From positions 62,001 through 126,000 of the forward strand of contig NZ_JAWDIE010000002.1 in the NCBI RefSeq assembly GCF_037688875.1: DNA of 64,000 bases, read 5' to 3'. Every line of letters begins with the position of its first letter. The stretch's first letter is position 1. Below, piece after piece: positions 15,871-24,742 of this stretch. A program made the translations under genes and the position numbers. A model generated the notes under the pieces. The model did no database searches and was not told the DNA's origin. It saw only the letters and a program-made list of their open reading frames with translations. The stretch is from Amphibiibacter pelophylacis (lineage in GTDB: Bacteria > Pseudomonadota > Gammaproteobacteria > Burkholderiales > Burkholderiaceae_C).

Positions 15871-17087
15871 GCGCGGTATTGTGCCACCAGGCGCTGCGCT
15901 TCAGCGCGCGCCAGAGCGTCCACGGCCAGCAGGTCGTCCACGCCGTCGCTGGCCTCGTCCGGCCCGGACAGCTCGCGCGACCACAGCGGCAGTTCCAGCG
16001 TTGCGGCATTGACGCGGTGGATGTCGGTGAAACGCAGTTGCCCGTCCAGGAACGCCGCCACGGCGACCTCGTTGGCGGCATTGAGCACCGCCGTCGTGCC
16101 CTGCGGCGCGTTCAGGGCGTCCCAGGCCAGGAAGAGGCCGGGAAAACGCTCGCGCAGCGGCGCCTCGAACGTCAGCGCGCCGCAGCCCAGCAGATCAAGC
16201 GCGGGTGCGCCGCTGGCGATGCGCTCGGGGAAGGACAGGCCGTAAGCGATGGGCACACGCATGTCGGGCGAGCCCATCTGCGCCAGCACCGAGGCGTCGC
16301 GGCAGACCACCATCGAGTGCACGATGCTCTGCGGGTGAATCAGCACCCGGATCTGCTCCGGGGCCAGATCAAACAGCCAGCGCGCTTCGATGACTTCCAG
16401 CGCCTTGTTCATCATGGTCGCCGAATCGACCGAAATCTTGCGCCCCATCACCCAGTTGGGATGGGCGCAGGCCTGATCGGGGGTGATGTCTTTCAGGCTG
16501 GCCGGATCGCGCTGGCGGAAAGGCCCGCCCGACGCCGTCAGCACGATGTGGTCGATGACGCCGGACCAGGTCGTGGCGTCCTGCGGCAGACACTGGAAAA
16601 TCGCCGAGTGCTCGCTGTCGATGGGCAGCAGCGTGCCCCCACCCTCGCGCACGGCGCGCATGAAGCGCGCCCCGCCGACCACCAGCGCCTCTTTGTTGGC
16701 CAGCAGCAGGCGTTTGCCCGCGCGGGCGGCCGCCATGCAGGGCGCCAGGCCCGCCGCACCGACAATCGCGCCCATGACGGTATCGACCTCGGGCGCCTGC
16801 GCCACCTGCACCAGGGCCTCGGGGCCGCAGAGCACCTCGGTGGCCAATCCGGCGGCGCGCAGCTGCTGCTGGGCGGTCTGCGCCAGCGCCGCATCGGCCA
16901 GCACCGCCCAGCGCGGGCGCCACTGCAGGCACTGCGCCACCAGCGCGTCCACCTGGCGGTGCGCGGCCAGCGCGACCACGCGATAGCGCTCCGGATGGCG
17001 CGCCAGCACGTCCAGCGTGTTGACGCCGATCGAGCCGGTCGAGCCCAGAATGCAGACGCTTTGAACAGACTGAGCGGACGAGATCAT
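15867..17087 (-). CDS. dxr: 1-deoxy-D-xylulose 5-phosphate reductoisomerase
   Basis: A 406-residue NADPH-dependent enzyme, the second step of the methylerythritol phosphate route to isoprenoids. The N-terminal cofactor motif is CILGSTGSIGVNTLDVL. The active-site segments LLANKEALVVGG, PIDSEHSAIFQC, LTASGGPFR and KISVDSATMMNKALEVIEA are all present. Length fits the family. Together with uppS and cdsA in the same transcript it supplies lipid carriers and phospholipid precursors for the envelope. Confidence 0.97.
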   Translation of the reverse strand: MISSAQSVQSVCILGSTGSIGVNTLDVLARHPERYRVVALAAHRQVDALVAQCLQWRPRWAVLADAALAQTAQQQLRAAGLATEVLCGPEALVQVAQAPEVDTVMGAIVGAAGLAPCMAAARAGKRLLLANKEALVVGGARFMRAVREGGGTLLPIDSEHSAIFQCLPQDATTWSGVIDHIVLTASGGPFRQRDPASLKDITPDQACAHPNWVMGRKISVDSATMMNKALEVIEARWLFDLAPEQIRVLIHPQSIVHSMVVCRDASVLAQMGSPDMRVPIAYGLSFPERIASGAPALDLLGCGALTFEAPLRERFPGLFLAWDALNAPQGTTAVLNAANEVAVAAFLDGQLRFTDIHRVNAATLELPLWSRELSGPDEASDGVDDLLAVDALARAEAQRLVAQYRA

Positions 17088-17097
17088 GGCGCAGTCC

Positions 17098-18039
17098 TCA
17101 CAGATTGCCGGTCAGCCACATCAGCGCCAGCGCAAAAGGCAGCACAGGCAGCCAGGCGTCGATGCGGTCCAGCACCCCGCCGTGACCGGGCAGCAGCGCG
17201 CTGGAATCCTTGACCTGCACCGCGCGCTTGACCAGCGATTCCAGCAGATCGCCCGCGATGCTCATTACCGTCAGGGCGATCACCGCGTAGACCAGGCCCT
17301 GCCAGTCCCAGCTGGCCTGGATGACGCTGAACAGGCTGTGCACATTGATGACACTGGTCTCGAAGGCGCCACTGTCCGCCGCGCCCGCCATCATCTGGCT
17401 GAGCTGCGCCGCATCAACCGGCATCTCGCCCACCGCGCCCAGCAGCCAGCCGTCGATCCAGACCCAGATCCCGGCCAGGCACAGCACGCCCAGCAGGCCA
17501 AAAAAGGCCCCTTCCCAGGTTTTGCCCGGGCTGATGCTGGGCGCCAGACGGAAGCGGCCAAAGCGCTTGCCGCCGAAATAGGCCGCCGTGTCGGCCACCC
17601 AGATCAGCGCCAGCACCGAGAACAGGAAGTTCAGCCCCAGCACATAGCTTTGCGCCAGCGCGCACCACAGCACGAAAAGCGCACCGCAGCCCAGCGACCA
17701 GCGCCAGCGCAGCGGCACCGACAGCCAGTGACGCGGCCCCAGCACCAGGCCCGCAGCGGCCAGAATCAGCCACAGCACGCCCAGCCAGGGCCAGACCCAC
17801 ACCGGCAGCAGCCAGCCCACGGCCATCATGCCCAGACACAGCAGCGCGACCACGGCCGGGCCGGTGATCTGGTGGCGCAGCGGCGCGCCGTTCATGCGCA
17901 TCCACTCCCAGCTCGCGGCGGTGACCATGACGGCCATCAGCGTGAAAAAGGGCAGCGGCTCGGCGCGCGTGGAGGTGAGCAGGCTGGCGACCAGCAGCAC
18001 CAGCAGGACGACGGCGGTGATGATGCGGTGCTTGAGCAT
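17098..18039 (-). CDS. cdsA: Phosphatidate cytidylyltransferase
   Basis: A 313-residue polytopic membrane enzyme making CDP-diacylglycerol. About eight hydrophobic segments are seen. The family signature lies near residue 255: ESLVKRAVQVKDSSALLPGH followed by GGVLDRID. A preceding SISPGKTWEGAFFG motif is also typical. It lies 10 bases upstream of dxr in the direction of transcription and 24 bases downstream of uppS. Confidence 0.96.
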   Translation of the reverse strand: MLKHRIITAVVLLVLLVASLLTSTRAEPLPFFTLMAVMVTAASWEWMRMNGAPLRHQITGPAVVALLCLGMMAVGWLLPVWVWPWLGVLWLILAAAGLVLGPRHWLSVPLRWRWSLGCGALFVLWCALAQSYVLGLNFLFSVLALIWVADTAAYFGGKRFGRFRLAPSISPGKTWEGAFFGLLGVLCLAGIWVWIDGWLLGAVGEMPVDAAQLSQMMAGAADSGAFETSVINVHSLFSVIQASWDWQGLVYAVIALTVMSIAGDLLESLVKRAVQVKDSSALLPGHGGVLDRIDAWLPVLPFALALMWLTGNL

Positions 18040-18063
18040 AGGCCTGCGACAGTTGAGCCGCCC

Positions 18064-18891
18064 TCAGGGCGACGGGGATACGGAAGAGGAAGACGGTGGT
18101 GGCGCAGCCGCGTCCAGCACCCGGCCAAAGCGGCGTTCGCGCCCGGCGTAGCTGGCCAGCGCCGCGTCGATGTCGGCGGCGTCGAAATCCGGCCACAGCG
18201 TGGGGCTGAAGAAAAACTCGGTGTAAGCGCTCTGCCACAGCAGAAAGTTGCTGATGCGGTATTCGCCGCCGGTGCGAATGAACAGGTCGGGGTCGGGCAG
18301 ATGGCGCATGGCCATGTAGCCAGACAGTGCCTCTTCGGTCAGGGCCTCAGGGGCCAGACCGTCGCGCAGCGCCTGCTGGCAGGCCTGGACGATGTCCCAG
18401 CGGCCGCCGTAGTTGAAGGCGACGGTGACGCTGATGCGCGTGTTGGCAGCGGTGGCTTCTTCGGCCTGCCGCCAGGACGCCAGCACGCTGTCGGCCACGC
18501 GGCTGCGGTCGCCCACGATGTGGATGCGCACGCCTTCTTCGTTCATCTTCTGCAGATAATGCGCGACCGCCGTCGAAAACAGGCCCATCAGTCCGGAGAC
18601 TTCCTGCTCGGGGCGGTTCCAGTTCTCGGACGAGAAAGCAAACACGGTGACGTGGCGCACGCCCCGGTCGGCGCACAGGCGGATGACGCGCATCAGCGCG
18701 TCCACACCGTATTTGTGGCCGATCACGCGCGGCAGGTGGCGTTTTTTGGCCCAGCGCCCGTTGCCATCCATGACGATGGCGATGTGGCGTGGCACGGCCG
18801 AATCGTCTGCAGCGCCCTGCAGCGCCGCCGTGGCGGTCTGCGAGACCGCGGAATCGCGCGCCAGGCGCTTGCGCAGCCAGCCGGCAGCCAT
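18064..18891 (-). CDS. uppS: Undecaprenyl diphosphate synthase (cis-prenyltransferase)
   Basis: A 275-residue enzyme producing the C55 lipid carrier for peptidoglycan and other polymers. The diphosphate-binding motif HIAIVMDGNGRWAKKR is near residue 36. FAFSSENWNRP and the C-terminal DLFIRTGGEYRISNFLLWQ motif are conserved. The ATG at 18891 overlaps the frr stop by one base (TGATG); a GTG one codon earlier is also possible. The C-terminal Pro/Ser-rich tail (PPPSSSSVSPS) is an unremarkable extension. Confidence 0.96.
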   Translation of the reverse strand: MAAGWLRKRLARDSAVSQTATAALQGAADDSAVPRHIAIVMDGNGRWAKKRHLPRVIGHKYGVDALMRVIRLCADRGVRHVTVFAFSSENWNRPEQEVSGLMGLFSTAVAHYLQKMNEEGVRIHIVGDRSRVADSVLASWRQAEEATAANTRISVTVAFNYGGRWDIVQACQQALRDGLAPEALTEEALSGYMAMRHLPDPDLFIRTGGEYRISNFLLWQSAYTEFFFSPTLWPDFDAADIDAALASYAGRERRFGRVLDAAAPPPSSSSVSPSP

Positions 18892-19451
18892 CACACCGCC
18901 ATGATGTCGGCTTCCTTGGCCTGGATCAGCTTGTCGATCTCGGCCACGAAGCGGTCGGTGAGCTTCTGCACGTCGTCTTGGCTGCGGCGGTCGTCGTCCT
19001 CGGAGATGTCCTTGTCCTTGAGCAGTTTTTTGGCCTGCTCGTTGGCGTCGCGGCGCAGATTGCGTATGGCCACTTTGGCCTCTTCCCCGGCGTGGCGGGC
19101 GATTTTGCTCAGATCGCGGCGGCGCTCTTCGGTCAGGGCGGGCATGGGAATGCGCAGCAGGTCGCCCTGGGCGCTGGGGTTCAGGCCCAGATCGCTTTCG
19201 CGGATGGCTTTCTCGATCTTGGGCGCCATGCCCTTTTCCCAGGCCTGGACGCTGAGCGTGCGCGCATCCAGCACGCTAACGTTGGCCACCTGGCTGATGG
19301 GCACGGGGGAGCCGTAGTAATCGACGCTGACCTGGTCCAGGATGCCCGGGTGGGCGCGACCGGTGCGGATCTTCTGCAGATCGGTCTTGAGCGATTCAAG
19401 GGTCTTGCCCATTTTGTCCTGGGCGTTGGATTTGATGTCTGGCAGGCTCAT
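18891..19451 (-). CDS. frr: Ribosome recycling factor
   Basis: A 186-residue factor that, with EF-G, splits post-termination ribosomes. It has the family length and characteristic segments: SLKTDLQKIRTGRAHPGILDQV, VDYYGSPVPISQVANVSV, and the C-terminal helix KKLLKDKDISEDDDRRSQDDVQKLTDRFV. It sits 37 bases downstream of pyrH, in the conserved rpsB-tsf-pyrH-frr order. Confidence 0.97.
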   Translation of the reverse strand: MSLPDIKSNAQDKMGKTLESLKTDLQKIRTGRAHPGILDQVSVDYYGSPVPISQVANVSVLDARTLSVQAWEKGMAPKIEKAIRESDLGLNPSAQGDLLRIPMPALTEERRRDLSKIARHAGEEAKVAIRNLRRDANEQAKKLLKDKDISEDDDRRSQDDVQKLTDRFVAEIDKLIQAKEADIMAV

Positions 19452-19488
19452 GTCGTCTCCGGAGAAATACGGGTCGAGGCGGATTGTG

Positions 19489-20202
19489 TCAGTGCTGCGT
19501 CACCAGCGTGCCTTCGGCTTCGCCCATGACCACGCGCCGCAGGGCGCCGGGCTTGAGGATGCTGAACACGCGGATGGGCAGGTTCTGGTCGCGGCACAGG
19601 GCGAAGGCCGTGGCGTCCATCACCTGCAGGTTGCGCGACATGGCCTCGTCAAAGGTGATGGTATCGTAGCGCCGCGCCTGGGGGTCTTTTTTGGGATCGG
19701 CGGTGTAAATGCCGTCCACCTTGGTGGCCTTGAGCACCACCTGGGCCCCGACTTCCGCACCGCGCAGCGCGGCGGCGGTGTCGGTGGTGAAGAAGGGGTT
19801 GCCGGTCCCGGCGCCAAACACCACGACCTTGCCTTCTTCCAGATACTGCAGCGCCTTGGGGCGCACATAGGGCTCGACCACCTGGTCGATGCTGATGGCC
19901 GACATCACGCGCGCGGTGATGCCGTTGACGCGCATGCAGTCGGCCAGCGCCAGCGCGTTCATCACGGTGGCCAGCATACCCATGTAGTCGGCAGTGGCAC
20001 GATCCATGCCCTTGGAGCCGCCGGCCACGCCGCGAAAAATATTGCCCCCGCCGATCACCACCGCCACCTGGCAGCCCAGGGCCGTCACGTCGCCAATCTC
20101 CTGCACGGTGCGGGTGATCACGTCGTGGTTGATGCCAAAGGCATCGTCGCCCATCAAGGCCTCGCCCGACAGTTTCAGCAGGATGCGGTTGTAGGCGGTC
20201 AT
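19489..20202 (-). CDS. pyrH: UMP kinase
   Basis: A 237-residue amino-acid-kinase-fold enzyme converting UMP to UDP. Visible motifs are RILLKLSGEALMG at the N-terminus, VVIGGGNIFRG for phosphate binding, MDRATADYMGMLATVMNALAL, and GTGNPFFTTDTAAALR in the UMP site, then KATKVDGIYTADP. It is separated from tsf by about 100 bases that hold a GC-rich inverted repeat (GGCCTGC/GCAGGCC) without a T tract. Confidence 0.97.
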   Translation of the reverse strand: MTAYNRILLKLSGEALMGDDAFGINHDVITRTVQEIGDVTALGCQVAVVIGGGNIFRGVAGGSKGMDRATADYMGMLATVMNALALADCMRVNGITARVMSAISIDQVVEPYVRPKALQYLEEGKVVVFGAGTGNPFFTTDTAAALRGAEVGAQVVLKATKVDGIYTADPKKDPQARRYDTITFDEAMSRNLQVMDATAFALCRDQNLPIRVFSILKPGALRRVVMGEAEGTLVTQH

Positions 20203-20301
20203 GGCGGGCTCCGGTCAGTCAGGGGGAATCTTCTTGAGTTAAGGCAAGGCAGTGGGCAGTGGGGACAAGCGGCCTGCACCCCGCGGCGCAGGCCTGTTGC
20301 G

Positions 20302-21243
20302 TCAGCCGCGTGCGGCGGCCGCAGCAGCAGCGGCAGCGGCCTGGGCGGCCACTTCGGCGGCGAAATCGTCCACCTTCTTCTCGATGCCCTCGCCCACCAC
20401 GTACAGGGTGAAACCCTTCACGGCGGTGGATTTGTCCTTGAGCATCTGTTCCACCGTCTGCTTGCCGTCAGCCGCCTTCACGAAGACCTGGTTGAGCAGG
20501 CTGACTTCTTTCAGGTACTTCTGCACGGCGCCTTCGATGCGCTTGGTGACGATCTCGGCGCTCTGTGCGGGCTTGCCAGCGGCGACCAGCTCGCGGTTGG
20601 CTTCGTCGGCCTTGGCGGTGGCGACGCTGCGCTCTTTGTCGATCAGCTCGGAGGGCACTTCGCTGCTGGACAGCGACACGGGCTTCATGGCGGCCACGTG
20701 CATGGCAACGTCCTTGGCAGCGACGGCGTCACCGGTGAACTCGACGATCACGCCGATGCGCGTGCCGTGCAGGTAGCTGGCCAGCTGGCCGCCAGCGGCG
20801 TAGCGCTTGAAGCGGCGGATGGACATGTTCTCGCCGATCTTGCCGATCAGGCCCTTGCGCACGTCTTCGACGGTGGGGCCGAAACCGGCCAGGCTCAGCG
20901 GCAGGGCCGACAGCGCGGCCACGTCGGCCGGGTTGCTGCTGGCGACCAGGGCAGCCACGGCGTTGGCGAAGGCCAGGAAATCGTCGTTCTTGGAGACGAA
21001 GTCGGTTTCGCAGTTGATTTCGATCAGCGCGCCGGTGTCGCCGGAGACGGCGGAGGCAATCACGCCTTCGGCGGTGATGCGGTCGGCGGCCTTGCTGGCC
21101 TTGCTGCCGAGCTTGACGCGCAGCAGCTCTTCGGCCTTGTCCATGTCGCCAGCGGCTTCGGTCAGGGCTTTCTTGCACTCCATCATGGGAGCGTCGGTTT
21201 TGGCGCGCAGGGCGGCGACCATGGAGGCGGTGATGGCGGTCAT
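20302..21243 (-). CDS. tsf: Elongation factor Ts
   Basis: A 313-residue nucleotide exchange factor for EF-Tu. The N-terminal UBA-like region contains ALRAKTDAPMMECKKALTEAAGDMDKAEELLR, followed by ASKAADRITAEGVI and the core INCETDFVSKNDDFLAFA (the TDFV motif). It ends in an alanine-rich tail (AAEVAAQAAAAAAAAAARG). Separated from rpsB by an intrinsic terminator that should lower its expression relative to S2. Confidence 0.97.
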   Translation of the reverse strand: MTAITASMVAALRAKTDAPMMECKKALTEAAGDMDKAEELLRVKLGSKASKAADRITAEGVIASAVSGDTGALIEINCETDFVSKNDDFLAFANAVAALVASSNPADVAALSALPLSLAGFGPTVEDVRKGLIGKIGENMSIRRFKRYAAGGQLASYLHGTRIGVIVEFTGDAVAAKDVAMHVAAMKPVSLSSSEVPSELIDKERSVATAKADEANRELVAAGKPAQSAEIVTKRIEGAVQKYLKEVSLLNQVFVKAADGKQTVEQMLKDKSTAVKGFTLYVVGEGIEKKVDDFAAEVAAQAAAAAAAAAARG

Positions 21244-21282
21244 GGGGGTTCTCCTTGTCAGGTTTTCGGACAGTTCGGCTGC

Positions 21283-21305
21283 AAAAAAGGGGCCACAAGC
21301 CCCTT
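21283..21305 (-). terminator. Intrinsic (partial) terminator between rpsB and tsf
   Basis: On the minus strand AAGGGGC pairs with GCCCCTT around a five-base loop and is followed by six T residues (complement of A 21283-21288). It lies 24 bases after the rpsB stop. It probably attenuates rather than ends transcription, because tsf has only a short interval upstream. Confidence 0.75.
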
Positions 21306-21328
21306 CCTTGCTGGCCGGGTCAGGCGGT

Positions 21329-22078
21329 TCAGCTGGCGCTGACCTCGACGAACTCGTCGCCTTCAGCAGCTTCCTGCACGGCCTGGACGACTTCGTTCAC
21401 GGCCTGGTTCTTGCCTTCCAGAACGGCTTCGGCGACCGCCATGGCGTACAGCGCCACGGCCTTGGCCGAGTCGTCGTTGCCGGGGATGACGTAGTCGATG
21501 CCGATGGGCGAGTGGTTGGTGTCCACCACGCCGATGACAGGAATGCCCAGCTTCTGCGCTTCGGCGATGGCGATCTTGTGATAGCCGACGTCGATGACGA
21601 AGATGGCGTCAGGCAGCACGTTCATGTCTTGGATGCCGCCGATGTCTTTTTCCAGCTTGGTCAGCTCGCGCTGGAACAGCAGGGCTTCCTTCTTGATCAT
21701 CTGCTCGGTACCGGCCTCGACGACGGCCTGCATGTCCTTGAGCTTTTTCAGCGAGCCCTTGACCGTCTTGAAGTTGGTCAGCATGCCGCCCAGCCAGCGC
21801 TGTTCGACGAAAGGCATCCCGCAGCGGGCGGCCTGAGCGGCCACCACGTCACGCGCCTGGCGCTTGGTGCCGACCATCAGGATGGTGCCGCGACGGGCTG
21901 CCACCTGGCGCACGAACTTGAGCGCCGCCTCGAACATCGGGGCGGTTTTTTCCAGGTTGATGATGTGAATCTTGTTGCGATGGCCGTAGATGTAAGGGGC
22001 CATCTTGGGGTTCCAGAAGCGCGTCTGGTGTCCAAAATGAACACCGGCTTCCAGCATGTCACGCATACTGACGGGCAT
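21329..22078 (-). CDS. rpsB: 30S ribosomal protein S2
   Basis: A 249-residue ribosomal protein. ATG 22078 gives the expected N-terminus SMRDMLEAGVHFGHQTRFWNPKM. The frame is open further upstream but the extension is not protein-like. Conserved segments include YIYGHRNKIHIINLEKT, WLGGMLTNFKTV and GIPVIGVVDTNHSP with PGNDDSAKAV. It heads the rpsB-tsf operon and is preceded by a 115-nt leader. Confidence 0.97.
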   Translation of the reverse strand: MPVSMRDMLEAGVHFGHQTRFWNPKMAPYIYGHRNKIHIINLEKTAPMFEAALKFVRQVAARRGTILMVGTKRQARDVVAAQAARCGMPFVEQRWLGGMLTNFKTVKGSLKKLKDMQAVVEAGTEQMIKKEALLFQRELTKLEKDIGGIQDMNVLPDAIFVIDVGYHKIAIAEAQKLGIPVIGVVDTNHSPIGIDYVIPGNDDSAKAVALYAMAVAEAVLEGKNQAVNEVVQAVQEAAEGDEFVEVSAS

Positions 22079-22228
22079 AAGCCACTCCGAATTGTCTAAA
22101 GGTTGGGTCTTAAGTCCGGCTGTCACCCCTGCACTGCAGGAGCACCTTTGGGTGCCGGAACTTGCGATTTGTTCTGCCGCTATCCGGCAAAACCCGCGCA
22201 TTCTAGCACGGGTGGCGGGGCCTGGCAT
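22079..22228 (-). promoter_or_regulatory. rpsB promoter and structured 5' leader
   Basis: On the minus strand a -10 TAGAAT (22200-22205) and a -35-like ATGCCA (22223-22228) are separated by 17 bp, which predicts a leader of about 115 nt. The leader contains GCACC-caaa-GGTGC and the palindrome CCTGCACTGCAGG. In many bacteria rpsB leaders are bound by S2 for feedback control; that role is inferred here. The remainder of the interval up to 22381 shows no other gene. Confidence 0.55.
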
Positions 22229-22381
22229 CATCCCTGGTTCTGCCCTCGGCCACGGGGGTGCGCACTCCGGGCTGGGGCATACTCGACCCGTGACAGCGCG
22301 AACAGTGGCCATTTCCAGCCGCTTTTCAGCGTCTGGACGCGCAACCTTTTCTGTTTCAGCCCCCAAGGAACTCCCGTGGTC

Positions 22382-23713
22382 ATGATTCCCACTGCCCCCA
22401 GCGAGCCACAGGCCCGTCCCCGCTTCTACCAGATCCTTTATGTGCAGGTGCTCATCGCCATCGCGCTGGGCATCGCCCTGGGCCATTGGTTTCCCAGTTA
22501 CGGCGAGGCGCTCAAGCCGCTGGGCGACGCCTTCATCAAGCTGGTGAAGATGATCATCGCGCCGGTGATTTTTCTGACCGTCGTCACCGGCATCGCCGGG
22601 ATGCGCGACATGCGCCAGACCGGTCGCGTCATCGGCAAAGCGATGATTTACTTTCTGACCTTCTCGACGCTGGCGCTCATCGTCGGCCTGATCATCAGCA
22701 ACATCGTCCAGCCCGGCAGCGGCCTGAACATCGACCCGGCCACGCTCGATTCCAGCAAGGTCGCCGATTACGTCACCAAGGCGCACGACAGCACGGTGAC
22801 GGGCTTTCTGATGAACATCATCCCGGCCACGCTGGTCAGCCCGCTGGTCAGCGGCGACATCCTGCAGGTGCTGTTCGTGGCCGTGCTGTTTGGTCTGGCG
22901 CTGGCCAGCATCGGCGAGATCGGCGTGCCGGTGCTGAACTTCTTCCACCAGCTCACCACGCCGGTCTTCAAGCTGGTGGCGATGCTGATGAAGTTCGCGC
23001 CCATCGGGGCGTTTGGCGCCATGGCCTTCACCATCGGCAAGTACGGCGTGGGCTCGGTGACCAACCTGCTCTTTCTGATCCTGACTTTCTACGCCACCTC
23101 GCTGATTTTTGTGCTGGTGATCCTGGGCGCCGTGGCGCGCTACAACGGTTTCTCCATCCTGAAGCTGATCCGCTACATCCGTGAAGAGCTGCTACTGGTG
23201 CTGGGCACCAGTTCGTCCGAAGCCGCCCTGCCCACCCTGATGCAGAAGCTGCAGCGTGCGGGCTGCGCGCGTTCGGTGGTCGGCCTGGTGGTGCCCACAG
23301 GCTATTCCTTCAACCTGGACGGCACCAACATCTACATGACGATGGCGGCGCTGTTCATCGCGCAGGCCTGCAACATCCACCTGACGCTGGAGCACCAGAT
23401 CGTGCTGCTGCTGGTCGCCATGCTGAGCTCGAAAGGCGCTGCGGGCGTGACAGGGGCGGGCTTCATCACCCTGGCCGCCACGCTGTCGGTGGTGCCCGGC
23501 CTGCCGGTGGAAGGCATGGCGCTGATCCTGGGCATCGACCGTTTCATGTCCGAATGCCGCGCACTGACCAACCTGACCGGCAACGCCGTGGCCGGCATTG
23601 TCGTGGCACGCTGGGAAGGCGCGCTGGACAAGGACAAGCTGCACGCCGCCCTGAATGGCGAGCTGGAAGCCGAAGACCTGTCCGACACCGCACCGCAGGC
23701 CGCTCACGCCTGA
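22382..23713 (+). CDS. dctA: C4-dicarboxylate transporter, DctA type (DAACS family)
   Basis: A 443-residue secondary transporter that takes up succinate, fumarate or malate with cations. It contains the family motifs: KMIIAPVIFLTVVTGIAGM, the serine-rich GTSSSEAALPTLM loop, and the signature GYSFNLDGTNIYMTMAALFIAQA. FMSECRALTNLTGNAVAGIVVARWEG closes the transport core. About eight membrane helices and two re-entrant loops are expected. ATG 22382 is used; GTG 22376 with AAGGAA five bases upstream is an equally good start. Expressed divergently from rpsB. Confidence 0.93.
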   Translation: MIPTAPSEPQARPRFYQILYVQVLIAIALGIALGHWFPSYGEALKPLGDAFIKLVKMIIAPVIFLTVVTGIAGMRDMRQTGRVIGKAMIYFLTFSTLALIVGLIISNIVQPGSGLNIDPATLDSSKVADYVTKAHDSTVTGFLMNIIPATLVSPLVSGDILQVLFVAVLFGLALASIGEIGVPVLNFFHQLTTPVFKLVAMLMKFAPIGAFGAMAFTIGKYGVGSVTNLLFLILTFYATSLIFVLVILGAVARYNGFSILKLIRYIREELLLVLGTSSSEAALPTLMQKLQRAGCARSVVGLVVPTGYSFNLDGTNIYMTMAALFIAQACNIHLTLEHQIVLLLVAMLSSKGAAGVTGAGFITLAATLSVVPGLPVEGMALILGIDRFMSECRALTNLTGNAVAGIVVARWEGALDKDKLHAALNGELEAEDLSDTAPQAAHA

Positions 23714-23723
23714 GCGTTTTCGG

Positions 23724-24047
23724 TCACTGGGCCAGCACCGCAAACGCGGCCCATTGCTGCATCAGCCCGGCCTTCCGGGCCAGCACGGGCCAGAGCGCAT
23801 CCAGCGCCCGCGCCCAGCGGCCCGATAGCGTGATCTTGCGCGGCGCCTGGCCGTTTTTCGACCAGATCACAGGCCAGCACCGCGTCGGCCTGCTGGGTGT
23901 TGATGCGCACCTGCTTGAGCGCGCTGGGGCCTTTGCCGTACCACATCCCGAACCCGCCCGGCACCGCGCGCTCGGGATCGGATTCGACGCGCTGCGGGCC
24001 CACAGACTGTCTTTCAGGCGGTAATCGGTGCGGACAATGGCGCTCAT
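23724..24047 (-). pseudogene. Deletion remnant of indolepyruvate ferredoxin oxidoreductase
   Basis: Three pieces of the same large protein are compressed into about 200 bases, in two frames. Frame one starts at ATG 24047 with DYRLKDSLWA, the N-terminus. A second frame continues QRVESDPERAVPGGFGMWYG followed by KGP (about 23925-24000), normally around residue 100-130. Directly joined is LKQVRINTQQADAVLACDLV (about 23850-23915), from the C-terminal third. A full enzyme has well over 1,000 residues, so this is an internal-deletion relic. The enzyme decarboxylates aryl pyruvates in aromatic amino acid breakdown. The divergent Lrp-type gene fits its usual neighbour. Confidence 0.72.
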
Positions 24048-24125
24048 GGCGCCTCCTGCGGGCGCTGTTGTGGCTGTTGTTCTGTCGCGCCAGAGTAAGG
24101 ATCAGCCCCCGGATCAGCTTCCTTC

Positions 24126-24141
24126 TTTTCCCCCCGGAAAA
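24126..24141. repeat. Inverted repeat upstream of the Lrp-family gene
   Basis: TTTTCC-CCCC-GGAAAA is a perfect 6-4-6 inverted repeat located 55 bases before the start of the Lrp-type regulator, followed by ACCCTTG. A close relative (TTTCCC-CCC-GGGAAA then CCCCCTTG) lies at 25796. It could be an Lrp operator or a dispersed element. Confidence 0.4.
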
Positions 24142-24196
24142 CCCTTGGTCGTGAAATAATTTTTGCCACTTCATCGATTTCGGAGAGAAATCTGCC

Positions 24197-24664
24197 ATGA
24201 GCTCGCTGGACCGCGCCAGCCTGCAGCTGCTGCAGGCGCTGCAGGACGATGCCCGCCAGACCGTGCAGGAGCTGGCCCGGCAGGTCGGGCTGTCCAGCAC
24301 GCCCTGCTGGAAGCGCATCAAGGACATGGAAGCCGGCGGCGTCATCCGAGGCTACACCGTGGTCGTGGACCGCGAAAAAGTGGGGCTGGGCCTGCAGGTG
24401 ATGGTCGAGGTCAACCTGGACCGCCGCAGCGCCAGTCTGGTCCAGGAGTTCGAGGATCAGGTGCGCGCCTGCCCGTCCATCGTCCACTGCCTGAGCACCA
24501 CCGGCCAGGCCGATTTCGTCCTGACCGTGCTCACCCAGGACATCAAAAGCTACGAGCGCCTGCTGCAGTCGGTGCTGGTGCGCCTGCCGGGCGTGACGCA
24601 CCTGCGCTCCAGCATCGTGCTGCGCGAGGTCAAGCCGCTGTCGCACCTGCCTTTGCAGTTCTGA
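24197..24664 (+). CDS. Lrp/AsnC-family transcriptional regulator
   Basis: A 155-residue protein. Residues 5-60 form the AsnC winged helix-turn-helix: LLQALQDDARQTVQELARQVGLSSTPCWKRIKDMEAGGVIRGYT. Residues 65-150 form the ligand-binding RAM domain, with VHCLSTTGQADFVLTVLTQDIKSYERLL. Such regulators respond to amino acids and usually control a neighbouring catabolic gene. Here the divergent neighbour is the wrecked indolepyruvate oxidoreductase, so the regulator may have lost its main target. The reading frame is intact. Confidence 0.9.
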   Translation: MSSLDRASLQLLQALQDDARQTVQELARQVGLSSTPCWKRIKDMEAGGVIRGYTVVVDREKVGLGLQVMVEVNLDRRSASLVQEFEDQVRACPSIVHCLSTTGQADFVLTVLTQDIKSYERLLQSVLVRLPGVTHLRSSIVLREVKPLSHLPLQF

Positions 24665-24742
24665 GGTCTGCCGCTGCCATTCTGAAGCCGCCGGGCGATG
24701 CGCTAGCATGGGGTTTTGATGACCCTTGCGCAGGAGCCGCTC

